Below, piece after piece: positions 50,973-57,581 of a stretch of DNA of 57,581 nucleotides. Source of the stretch: Pantoea sp. Cy-639 (GTDB taxonomy: Bacteria; Pseudomonadota; Gammaproteobacteria; Pseudomonadales; Pseudomonadaceae); contig NZ_VWXI01000022.1 in NCBI RefSeq assembly GCF_011752525.1, forward strand, positions 1-57,581, given 5' to 3'. How positions within the stretch are numbered: position 1 is the stretch's first letter; each line of letters starts with the position of its first letter. The notes below the pieces were generated by a model that saw only the letters and a program-made list of their open reading frames with translations, was not told the DNA's origin and ran no database searches. Made by a program: the position numbers and the translations under genes.

Positions 50973-51270
50973 TTGAGCCCTCAGCTGGTGGAAGAGGCCA
51001 CGCGCCTGCTGGAGCACTTCGGCGCCGAGACGCGCATCTTCAATCCTTCGGGCCTGCCGCTACCTGACGATATGCCGGTAGAGCACCCCAAGGTGCAGGA
51101 GCTGCGCGATCTGGTGCAGTGGTCGGAAGGCCAGGTGTGGTGCTCGCCGGAGCGCCACGGAGCAATGTCTGCCGTGTTCAAGGCGCAGATCGACTGGATT
51201 CCCCTGGCGCTCGGCGCCGTGCACCCCACCCAGGGCAAGACGCTGGCGGTGATGTCTGGCGGTCGAATGG
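50973..51270 (+). pseudogene. arsH: arsH fragment (NADPH-dependent FMN reductase), truncated at both ends
   Basis: Residues LVEEATRLLEHFGAETRIFN, PSGLPLPDDMPVEHPKVQEL, WSEGQVWCSPERHGAMSAVF and PTQGKTLAVMSGG match the middle of ArsH, the organoarsenical-oxidising flavoprotein. The conserved N-terminal phosphate loop (G-S-x-R-x-x-S) is missing. After SGG the sequence changes abruptly. It cannot be functional. No other ars gene is present. Confidence 0.8.
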
Positions 51271-51299
51271 TAACCGTCCGGCCAAACCAGCTACCTGAT

Positions 51300-51438
51300 C
51301 CCTGCATTAAGGGCAATGGTGTCCACCTATTTAAGTGGACACCATTTTTAGCTCCTGCAAGCGGGATCGCCATGCACCAACGAAACGCCTATCCAAAGCC
51401 GTTCAAATCCCAGATCGTCCAGGAAGGCCTGCAATCAT
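51300..51438 (+). mobile_element. IS66-type element remnant (start of tnpA-like ORF)
   Basis: Directly after the arsH fragment. A perfect 12-bp hairpin (AATGGTGTCCAC at 51315-51326 with GTGGACACCATT at 51335-51346) followed by TTTTTA precedes an ATG at 51372. The encoded MHQRNAYPKPFKSQIVQE resembles the start of IS66-family TnpA proteins. The similarity ends near 51435 where the DUF1835 gene finishes on the other strand. The arsH and IS pieces happen to be one continuous reading frame. Confidence 0.6.
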
Positions 51439-52680
51439 TCAGCGCCGCCATACCTGCCCCTGCGTGCTAACCACCCAGGGCATCTTGCCGGCAGCTAAAT
51501 GTACTCCACCCACCCAACGCTCCGGCGGCTGTTGGTCGAGCCAATGCGCCTGTCCGGTCAGAACCCTGTCACCCAGCTCCGTCAACTGAAGGAGTCGTTG
51601 CGGCCAGGTGTTTCCCAGCCCTTCGCGCAATAGCGGCTGAGGAGCATCGATCAATGGCCGCAGCAATGCATGGAACATCAAGTCGCCCAAGTACGGTAGC
51701 GGCTCATCGTGCTGCATCAATTGGGCGAACACCCGACCTGCGGGCAGCTCGCCATGCTCTCCCAGGATGCGCAGCACCAGACGCTCGGTCAGACTCAGGC
51801 CGTCGTCTACGCCCGGAAGCTCCTGCAGTTGCCGTGCTAGGGCGGGGGCCAGCAGCGGCAAGGCCGGATGCTGCTGGCCCGCCAATTGCGCCCATTCGCA
51901 CGGATCCGGCGCGGTATACGCGGTCCACGTCTGGCGCGCCAGCGCCAGCGCGTCGTCCCCCAGTGGGCGGCGTTGTGGCCAGAGCCAGGCGAGCAGGTCT
52001 GGCGCCAGCTGACCGATACCAATAAACCGTTCAACCCCCGGCACCTGGGCAATTTCGATCAGTTCGAGTCGGCGCGGTCGGCTGGAGAGACTTGCCAGCA
52101 GCCGGACCAGGAACAACTGGTCATAGGCGTCGGCTTCGCACCAGAGCACCACTTCGCTATCGGCATGAAGTTGCGCCAATGCCGACCGCTGTGTGGCCTG
52201 GCGCTGTGCGATATCACTGGCGGCAAGGCCGAACGCCTGTTGCACATAGGCGCTGCGTACCTGCCAGTACTCAGGTTCCGATAATGTGGGGACTGGCCCC
52301 ATCACCATCGGGTCGTCGAACATGTGAAACGCGCCTTGGAAGCCAGCAGTGCGCAAGCTGTGCTCGATATCGTTGCCGCAGCGCCAGTGCTGTACTGCGG
52401 TCTCGCCATCGGCAACGAAACCCGGGTGACGCGCAGCGAAGGCCACCGCATCGGCGTGGGCCTTGAGCTTGGGCCAGCTGGCGAAGCCGGCCTCGCGGGC
52501 CACCAGCCACTGGGTGTCAGCAAGACAGTAAGAGGGGCCAGGCAGGCCGAGCGCACAAAGCTGTGCGCGAGCTTCGCTGGCCTGGTTATCTTTCAACGCC
52601 GTCAACATGCGCTTGGCGCGCTTACGCAAGGTGGGTAGATCGAGGCGGCCGTGATGGCGGGAAGTATTAATGGCGGGCAT
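51439..52680 (-). CDS. DUF1835-domain protein
   Basis: 413 residues from ATG 52680 (AAGGAG ahead). The N-terminal helical part (LRKRAKRMLTALKDNQASEA, then WLVAREAGFASWPKLKAHAD) is followed by the DUF1835 core (FHMFDDPMVMGPVPTLSEPE, VVLWCEADAYDQLFLVRLLA) and the DUF3658-like tail. Function unknown. The last residues overlap the IS66-type remnant, so the C-terminus may have been altered. Confidence 0.8.
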   Translation of the reverse strand: MPAINTSRHHGRLDLPTLRKRAKRMLTALKDNQASEARAQLCALGLPGPSYCLADTQWLVAREAGFASWPKLKAHADAVAFAARHPGFVADGETAVQHWRCGNDIEHSLRTAGFQGAFHMFDDPMVMGPVPTLSEPEYWQVRSAYVQQAFGLAASDIAQRQATQRSALAQLHADSEVVLWCEADAYDQLFLVRLLASLSSRPRRLELIEIAQVPGVERFIGIGQLAPDLLAWLWPQRRPLGDDALALARQTWTAYTAPDPCEWAQLAGQQHPALPLLAPALARQLQELPGVDDGLSLTERLVLRILGEHGELPAGRVFAQLMQHDEPLPYLGDLMFHALLRPLIDAPQPLLREGLGNTWPQRLLQLTELGDRVLTGQAHWLDQQPPERWVGGVHLAAGKMPWVVSTQGQVWRR

Positions 52681-52995
52681 GCCAACTCCTTGTCTGGCTC
52701 GGTCCGCCCGCAAGCCGGGAGTTGGGAAAAGAAAGTGAGTAAAGCGAGCCTGGGTTGCCCCTTCGCGCGGACCGCGGGCGCAGCGAACGCCCAGGCCAGA
52801 CTCTAGCGTTAAGCGCTGAGTGAGGCAACACTTGGCTGGACGCTTACGTCGAATGGATCGCGGCCGGCATGTCCAGCGAGTACGCGGAACAGATTGTGCC
52901 AACCTTGGAGAACCTGCAGAGGCCTTCGACTGGTACCGGGTCGGCACCGCTGTCGGCAACGTGCGCAACCAGGGCGCAGGCCTCATAGATCCGGT
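52681..52995. other. Intergenic stretch with possible phage debris
   Basis: A 60-codon plus-strand ORF (52820-53002, ending FDWYRVGTAVGNVRNQGAGL and a short tail) and an overlapping frame (DAYVEWIAAGMSSEYAEQIV) both look partly protein-like, as expected for a frameshifted fragment. I cannot name the source. Confidence 0.35.
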
Positions 52996-53199
52996 TCAGT
53001 GACGGTTAAGCGATTGGCCTCCCAACGCTTCAAGCTGGTAGTCCGTCACTGACTGGAACAGGAACTCAGCATGCTGCCGCAGTTGCTCGACTTCTTCAGC
53101 GGGCACACCGGCTTCCTGCGCTTCCTGATACCGCTTGAATGCTGCGACAGCGTCTGTATACATGGGGTGATCAGGCATGAGTGGTGCTGGTCGTTTCAT
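52996..53199 (-). CDS. Small phage-type protein, twin A
   Basis: 67 residues, helical: AFKRYQEAQEAGVPAEEVEQ, LRQHAEFLFQSVTDYQLEAL. It resembles the next gene (53213-53422) over the same span, notably A(G)(V/A)P-x-EEV and (V/I)-x-DYQL. Downstream of lysis-gene remnants, as in Pseudomonas prophages. Function unknown. Confidence 0.6.
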   Translation of the reverse strand: MKRPAPLMPDHPMYTDAVAAFKRYQEAQEAGVPAEEVEQLRQHAEFLFQSVTDYQLEALGGQSLNRH

Positions 53200-53212
53200 G
53201 CGCTTGGCCTGC

Positions 53213-53422
53213 TTATTGGATCGTCGACGGAGGTCTACCAGCTGCTAGGAGCTGGTAGTCAATCACGGCCTGGTAAAGCGAATCGGCCAGCAGCTTCAGC
53301 CGCCTCACCTCTTCAACCGGCGCGCCAGCATCCGCAGCGTCCTGATACGCGCGTCTTGCCTCAAGGGCCTCGCGTATCAGCGGCTCGCCAGCCTGCGCTA
53401 GCCCTTCGATGCTTCGCTTCAC
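53213..53422 (-). CDS. Small phage-type protein, twin B
   Basis: 69 residues from GTG 53422 (VKRSIEGLAQAGEP); a longer ATG start at 53473 would overlap the upstream remnant. The core RAYQDAADAGAPVEEVRRLK and SLYQAVIDYQLLAAG aligns with twin A, so the two arose by tandem duplication. Function unknown. Confidence 0.6.
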   Translation of the reverse strand: MKRSIEGLAQAGEPLIREALEARRAYQDAADAGAPVEEVRRLKLLADSLYQAVIDYQLLAAGRPPSTIQ

Positions 53423-53426
53423 GACA

Positions 53427-53684
53427 TTATCCTGCCGGTTTGACCAAGGCATTATAGGACGCCTCGCACGCAAGCCCAGCTATTCTGGCACGGTCATACG
53501 CTGACGCCAGCTCTCCCGCTCGAGCATCAGCCCGTGAGAGCAAGTCGGAGAGCACCATGGCGGCGCGGGTGTTCCAGCGCGGGAATTGCTCAGCGGCCGC
53601 GGCATAGTTGCCAGCATTGAGCAGTCGGGGTAATCGTCGTATCGAGAGTGATAGCACCGGCCGCGTCTCGCGTCCGGATCCCAT
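53427..53684 (-). pseudogene. Fused remnants of phage lysozyme and DUF2514 (Rz-like) spanin
   Basis: An 85-codon ORF. Residues about 18-38 (LPRLLNAGNYAAAAEQFPRW) match the C-terminal part of phage GH24 lysozymes. Residues about 42-82 (AAMVLSDLLSRADARAGELA, YDRARIAGLACEASYNAL) match the C-terminal half of DUF2514 / Rz-like lysis proteins. In an intact phage these are separate neighbouring genes, so an internal deletion has joined them in frame. Neither catalytic site remains. Confidence 0.65.
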
Positions 53685-53696
53685 ATTGGGCGGCCA

Positions 53697-54428
53697 TCAG
53701 GACATCCTCCCTACTGCAGTGCGCTCAATGAAGTTGAGGTCATAAACGTAGAGGCCATTGTTATTCAGGAGGGTCGAACCTTCCGCAGATTGACCACGGA
53801 TCGCGACAGCCCCCGTGACCATGTTCAGCTCAATCAAGGGGAGCCCCTGTGAGTTGACAGCCTGCGAGCGCAGCGTCATGCCAAGGATTAACTCTTGGAT
53901 GAACGCCTTGTTGATGAAGGCGGCGTTGATAAACGCCTGGCCGTCCTGGAAGACGAACAAGTTGCTTTCTGGCCCATCGATGCCATTGATGATCGCAACC
54001 CGCTGCGCAGAGAGAAGGATCTCACCAACCTCTCCGTTACTGCCCTGAACAATGCCAGTTGCCACCCGTTTACCGTTGACGTTGGTCTCCGTCTTCCATG
54101 AGGAGATCGCGGAGACTCTGCCATTGGTGTCGACGATGGCTTGGTCATTGCGCTGGATCGCAGCAGAGGCAGCGGCCTGCTGTGCTTGAACCTGGCTGAA
54201 CTGCTGTGCCGTAGCGGTGCTCAGGTCTACTACCGATTTGCTGACCTGCTGCACTAACGCATTCGTCTCCCCCTGGCGCACTTCAACTTGATCGGTCCGC
54301 TGCGCCTGAGCTACATCCCCCTCGATCAGTGCAGACTGAACCGACCAGACACCTACATAGGTCTGCTCGGAACCCGCGAACCCTTCTTCACTACCGGCAA
54401 GTGCTGGATTGACCTGGGCGAACCCGAA
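53697..54428 (-). pseudogene. Phage tail-tip protein J (host specificity), C-terminal fragment
   Basis: The open frame on the minus strand runs from a stop at 54431-54429 to the TGA at 53697. The region VDTNGRVSAISSWKTETNVN, then VGEILLSAQRVAIIN, LFVFQDGQAFINAAFINKAF and IQELILGMTLRS is typical of the C-terminus of lambda-J-type tail proteins. The rest of the roughly 1000-residue protein is missing, cut near 54430. It is followed downstream by lysis-gene remnants in the expected order. Confidence 0.7.
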
Positions 54429-54429
54429 T

Positions 54430-54543
54430 CACTTGGTGGCGGCCGGCTGGATCGCCATCCCTACCGACACAACGCTTGACGAGGCAGAGGCCGCCAAGAT
54501 CTTTGCCGCTGTCGGCGCCTGGAATCAGCAGAAAGCAGCATGA
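54430..54543 (+). pseudogene. 5'-truncated phage-type ORF
   Basis: On the plus strand the frame ending at 54543 reads HLVAAGWIAIPTDTTLDEAE, then AAKIFAAVGAWNQQKAA. It has no ATG start; the break coincides with the end of the J fragment near 54430, so this looks like the far side of the same deletion junction. Family unknown, but it resembles short ORFs of Pseudomonas phage early regions. Confidence 0.45.
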
Positions 54544-54624
54544 AACGCATCACCGCGCGCGTCCGGCACGGCCGGCGCCAACAGCACATCAATCTGCCGC
54601 CCAGCGGCTTGGGAGGTATCGGCC

Positions 54625-54873
54625 ATGGCGAAGACGCCAGCCCAGCGCAAGAAGGAACAGCGGGAGCGGGACAAGCTCTCGGCAGAGGAGCGCGAAGCCC
54701 GGTTGTTGTCACGCCGGATTGTCACGGACCTCTACCACAACACCGACGCCGCGCTTAAACGATCAATGACCCGCGCCAAGATCGACGAAGAGCAAGACCT
54801 TATTTCCCGCCTGATTCACGGTTCCGACCGACTCACCGACGAGCAGCTTGAAGCGCTTATCAAGCATTCGTGA
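54625..54873 (+). CDS. Small phage-type protein
   Basis: 82 residues, strongly charged: MAKTPAQRKKEQRERDKLSA and RRIVTDLYHNTDAALKRSMT, ending DEQLEALIKHS. Good RBS (GGGAGG). Similar short proteins occur in Pseudomonas prophages upstream of methylase or packaging genes. Possible DNA or protein binder; not recognised further. Confidence 0.65.
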   Translation: MAKTPAQRKKEQRERDKLSAEEREARLLSRRIVTDLYHNTDAALKRSMTRAKIDEEQDLISRLIHGSDRLTDEQLEALIKHS

Positions 54874-54948
54874 CGTTCGGTCGTGACCAACCTATTGCCA
54901 CCATGCCGCATCCTGCCACGGAGGGCGGCGCATGCATGCGAGATATGA

Positions 54949-55554
54949 CTAAACTCCCTTCTTGGTCCGCTCCCATTCTATTTTTATTATTTTCTGAGCA
55001 CAAAACACAATCGCGTCGCACAACCCAGACATTTCTCTCTCTCCTTTAGATGCGCGCTCATAAGCATCATCCATAGCTTTTAAAAGATCATCCGTCTCTG
55101 CCTCGCCGGAGTTCAGTAACATCTGTATCTTAGCGCGCAACGCCCGAGTCTCATTAACTGAAACCACTGACAACTCAACCCAATCAGGGTTTTCGCGCTC
55201 AAACGAAATCCACGCTCCAGTTTGCCCTATATCTATTCCATTACATTCAAACCATCCACCTCTTTTTATTATAAGATCACTAACACTACACACAGCCGCC
55301 ACATATCTTGAACAGCAGTCGCGAACCTCATTAATCCAAGCCTGACGGCTAGAGCGAATGATCGCTGCAGTTGCGACATCTTCCTGACTCTTGACGGTCC
55401 GCTTGAATGTATACACCGTCACACCTGACCCCAGAACTACCGCAATCACTGTAAGTAAAAAACCCGCCAATGTTTTGTAGTCAGTACCGGCATCAATAAC
55501 TGCATTGATCTCGGGAATTCTATTAAGAGTCAGCATCACATTTTCAATAGCCAC
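54949..55554 (-). CDS. Membrane-anchored hypothetical protein of lower G+C
   Basis: 201 residues from GTG 55554 (AAGGGAC ahead). One helix at about 26-48 (YKTLAGFLLTVIAVVLGSGV) and a helical soluble domain with SRQAWINEVRDCCSRYVAAV and DDLLKAMDDAYERASKGERE. Its A+T content is much higher than the neighbours, so a recent arrival. It points against the surrounding phage genes, a position typical of morons. Function unknown. Confidence 0.65.
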   Translation of the reverse strand: MAIENVMLTLNRIPEINAVIDAGTDYKTLAGFLLTVIAVVLGSGVTVYTFKRTVKSQEDVATAAIIRSSRQAWINEVRDCCSRYVAAVCSVSDLIIKRGGWFECNGIDIGQTGAWISFERENPDWVELSVVSVNETRALRAKIQMLLNSGEAETDDLLKAMDDAYERASKGEREMSGLCDAIVFCAQKIIKIEWERTKKGV

Positions 55555-55654
55555 ACAAGTCCCTTAGCTTAAGTATTCAGTCGGACACAAATAACCTAAG
55601 TCAGCCAATCACGCCAGCCCGGCGAGGGGGGCGCCTGCACGCAAGGACCACAAC

Positions 55655-56635
55655 ATGACCCAGCAGCACCGCATCCTGGTGGGCGACTGCATCGAGATGA
55701 TGCGGGCGCTTCCGGATCAGTCAGTGCATACCTGCATCACCAGCCCACCCTACTTCGGACTGCGCGACTATGGCGCGGATGGACAGATTGGCCTGGAATC
55801 TACACCCGCAGAATTCGTGCAGGCCCTGGTCGCCGTCTTCCGTGAAGTTCGCCGCGTGCTGCGCGACGATGGCACGCTGTGGCTCAACCTTGGCGACAGC
55901 TACGCTCGGAAGGGCGGCCTTGGTCCGCAGAGTGGTGGCGATTTTGCGAACCGGCGCCGCGGGCAGGAGGAAATCTGCAAGTCGATCCAGGAAGTACCGG
56001 ATGGGCTGAAAGAGAAGGATCTGATCGGCATCCCGTGGCGAGTGGCGTTCGCTCTACAGGACGATGGCTGGTACCTGCGCCAGGACATCGTCTGGAACAA
56101 GCCTAACCCAATGCCGGAAAGTGTTCGCGATCGCTGCACCAAGGCGCATGAGTATGTTTTTTTGCTGAGCAAGTCGAAGCGGTACTACTTCGACCAGGCG
56201 GCAATCGCTGAGGACGCGGCAGAGCCGCGAGGACCTGGCAACGTCGCCCCCGTGGAGTCGCTGCCAGGTGAACGACCGACCGAAAACTCCAACATCCGGG
56301 GCTCACTGCACAAGATCGGCGCCAGACTCACTCGTAACAAGCGCAGCGTTTGGACTGTGGCCACGCACAGCTTCAAGGGCGCCCACTTCGCCACCTTCCC
56401 GCCCGACCTGATCCGGCCTTGCGTTCTGGCCGGCTCACCGCGTGGCGGCATGGTGCTCGACCCGTTCGGCGGCGCCGGCACCACCGCGCTCGTCGCCATG
56501 CAGGAAGGCCGGCAATCGGTCATCTGCGAGCTGAACCCCGAATACGCCACCATCGCCCGCCAGCGCCTGGACACAGCCTGGATCGAAGGAGCAGCGCAAA
56601 TGGACTTTTTGCTGGACCGGTCGCCAGCCGCTTAA
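55655..56635 (+). CDS. Site-specific DNA methyltransferase (N4/N6, beta class)
   Basis: 326 residues. The catalytic TSPPYFGLRDYG lies at 29-40, and the AdoMet-binding DPFGGAGTTALVAMQEGRQS begins at about 269 in the C-terminal part. TSPPY before FxGxG defines the beta class. The middle contains WNKPNPMPESVRDRCTKAHE, common to phage-borne orphan enzymes. No restriction endonuclease is adjacent. Target sequence unknown. Frames look intact. Confidence 0.9.
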   Translation: MTQQHRILVGDCIEMMRALPDQSVHTCITSPPYFGLRDYGADGQIGLESTPAEFVQALVAVFREVRRVLRDDGTLWLNLGDSYARKGGLGPQSGGDFANRRRGQEEICKSIQEVPDGLKEKDLIGIPWRVAFALQDDGWYLRQDIVWNKPNPMPESVRDRCTKAHEYVFLLSKSKRYYFDQAAIAEDAAEPRGPGNVAPVESLPGERPTENSNIRGSLHKIGARLTRNKRSVWTVATHSFKGAHFATFPPDLIRPCVLAGSPRGGMVLDPFGGAGTTALVAMQEGRQSVICELNPEYATIARQRLDTAWIEGAAQMDFLLDRSPAA

Positions 56636-56704
56636 TCCTCAGACTCTGGCCGCCAGCGTATTCTCCTCTCAGAGGATGCATGGCGGCCAACTGGGATAAA
56701 ACAG

Positions 56705-57412
56705 TTAGGAAACACGTCGAATGTAGTCGGCACCGGTACGAATTTGCTCAAGCGCTTTCGCAACAGGATCAGACTTTATGTTCCCAGCCTTTTCCTTGAT
56801 TTCGTCGATTTGACCTGAAAATAGACTTTTCACATCCTCTGGGATCAATTGCGACCCCATGATCTGCTCAATTTCTGACGGCCCGATGATGGGTTGTGTT
56901 AACTGATGGTCATCACCGAGGAGCGTTAACCGATCGGCGAGAAAACCGTAAAAGTCACGGCTGAACTCCAGCGTGAAGGTACGGACATCTTCGACTGGGC
57001 GCTGAATCTTGATGAATTTCCCAAATCCATCGAAACGCTCAATGTCTTTGCCTACGTAATACCTGCCGTCTACCCATGCGTCGATTATCGGATTTCCATC
57101 ATGCGTAGCTGCATTGCGCGAAAGGTAAAAAAACTCGCCGTGACGTAAGGCCTTGATGTCTGTCCAAGTAATGGCGGTAGGAAGAAACACCGACCCACCA
57201 TCTTTCAAGGTCTGCACCATGTTGTTGAGCGAGCCATATGCGTAGGTAAGAAGCCTGCCTTCGTTGTCGCCGGGCGGCAGCTTTTGGGCAAACCGCGCCA
57301 GCGAACTGTCACAGTGGCCTACCACCTGTTCGAGGTAATGTTGATATTCGCAAACCTTTGAGTAGAAATAGTTAGCTACCCAAGATTTTGACTTCAGTAC
57401 CTTTTCTTCCAC
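56705..57412 (-). CDS. Hypothetical protein
   Basis: 235 residues from GTG 57412. Soluble, helical start (VANYFYSKVCEYQHYLEQVV), then FFYLSRNAATHDGNPIIDAW with an RNAATHDG phrase reminiscent of HEPN-like or Abi-type helical proteins, though I cannot make that assignment. The composition is less G+C-rich than the core genes. It lies between the methyltransferase and the IS. Function unknown. Confidence 0.6.
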   Translation of the reverse strand: MEEKVLKSKSWVANYFYSKVCEYQHYLEQVVGHCDSSLARFAQKLPPGDNEGRLLTYAYGSLNNMVQTLKDGGSVFLPTAITWTDIKALRHGEFFYLSRNAATHDGNPIIDAWVDGRYYVGKDIERFDGFGKFIKIQRPVEDVRTFTLEFSRDFYGFLADRLTLLGDDHQLTQPIIGPSEIEQIMGSQLIPEDVKSLFSGQIDEIKEKAGNIKSDPVAKALEQIRTGADYIRRVS

Positions 57413-57455
57413 GACTCACCAACCCATCGATTCCTTTTTGAGCGCCCATGCTGAC

Positions 57456-57581
57456 TGTAGTGGTCAACAATTCCCGGACACAGAATTGAGTTTTTCCTCA
57501 GCAACCGCCGGCGGCACGAAACCGTTGTACTGATGTGGCCGTGTCCAGTTGTACCGCTGCATGAGATATCGCCCGATGTCC
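57456..57581 (-). mobile_element. IS3-family insertion sequence, 3' end (cut by window edge)
   Basis: Starts TGTAGTGGTCAACAATTCCC at 57456, continuing GGACACA, a near match to the opposite IS end at 126. The orfB stop codon (57464-57466, minus strand) lies inside this repeat. Element continues beyond the window. Same orientation as the left copy. Confidence 0.85.
57464..57581 (-). CDS. IS3-family transposase OrfB, C-terminal fragment (partial)
   Basis: The last 38 residues include RYNWTRPHQYNGFVPPAVAE, the region after the third catalytic acid of the DDE domain in IS3-type OrfB. The frame runs off the window. It ends VSGNC. Confidence 0.8.
   Translation of the reverse strand, partial: DIGRYLMQRYNWTRPHQYNGFVPPAVAEEKLNSVSGNC

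Noticed and set aside
54540..54758. 72-codon plus-strand ORF overlapping the 82-residue phage-type gene
   Set aside because: Mostly an out-of-frame reading of the better supported gene at 54625, although its first codons overlap the previous stop (ATGA).
1..57581. tRNA, rRNA or CRISPR array
   Set aside because: No cloverleaf-like segments, rRNA motifs or regularly spaced identical repeats were seen on reading through the window.

Overview
The window reads as chromosomal DNA of a Pseudomonas, most likely of the putida group. The evidence is high G+C, putida-style REP palindromes next to stop codons, and gene families with close Pseudomonas relatives (Yej-type peptide transporter, Arn lipid A operon, FosA, DUF2867 and DUF3224 proteins). 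Both window ends lie inside insertion sequences of the IS3 family. The left edge holds the start of orfA and the right edge holds the end of orfB, both on the minus strand with related terminal repeats. The 57 kb therefore lies between two IS copies in the same orientation, which would also explain a contig ending at repeats.

Layout. 0.1-3.6 kb: an inverted pair of REP-like palindromes, a LysR regulator, a small exported protein, and a class I DAHP synthase preceded by what looks like an attenuator (a leader peptide ending in an aromatic run, an intrinsic terminator, then a second Tyr-rich mini-ORF). 3.6-13 kb: a four-gene minus-strand operon of very large Ig-like repeat proteins, one with a seven-unit propeller-like C-terminus, a secreted BIG2/lectin-like protein and a halovibrin-like secreted protein built from two repeats. 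13-19 kb: two small parvulins flanking a YejA-B-E peptide transporter without its ATPase, and 3-hydroxybutyrate dehydrogenase. 19-27 kb: a cytoplasmic CZB chemoreceptor, an AraC regulator between two LysE-type exporters, a PPP-type phosphatase, a nitrilase-family amidase, Ogt and FosA. 27.5-41.5 kb: the lipid A aminoarabinose locus. It comprises arnT1 plus a GT39-like enzyme, then arnB-C-A-D-T-E-F-ugd and a third type of membrane glycosyltransferase, almost all joined by 4-bp (ATGA) or 1-bp overlaps. 41.5-50.7 kb: small lipoproteins, VOC, SnoaL-like, GNAT, EamA, a divergent TetR/hydrolase pair and small periplasmic proteins. 50.7-57.4 kb: a decayed mobile region. It has an arsH fragment joined to an IS66-type fragment, a DUF1835 gene, remnants of a lambda-like prophage (tail-tip protein J fragment, lysozyme/spanin fusion, twin small genes), an orphan DNA methyltransferase and two unknown genes of lower G+C.

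How the genes work together. The Arn genes form a complete pathway. Ugd makes UDP-glucuronate; ArnA, ArnB, ArnC and ArnD build undecaprenyl-phosphate aminoarabinose; ArnE and ArnF flip it; ArnT transfers it to lipid A, a known basis of cationic peptide resistance. FosA lies immediately upstream, so two intrinsic resistance functions are neighbours. The Ig-like operon is the least understood part and, with the aromatic leader region, the best candidate for something undescribed. No rRNA, tRNA or CRISPR array was seen.
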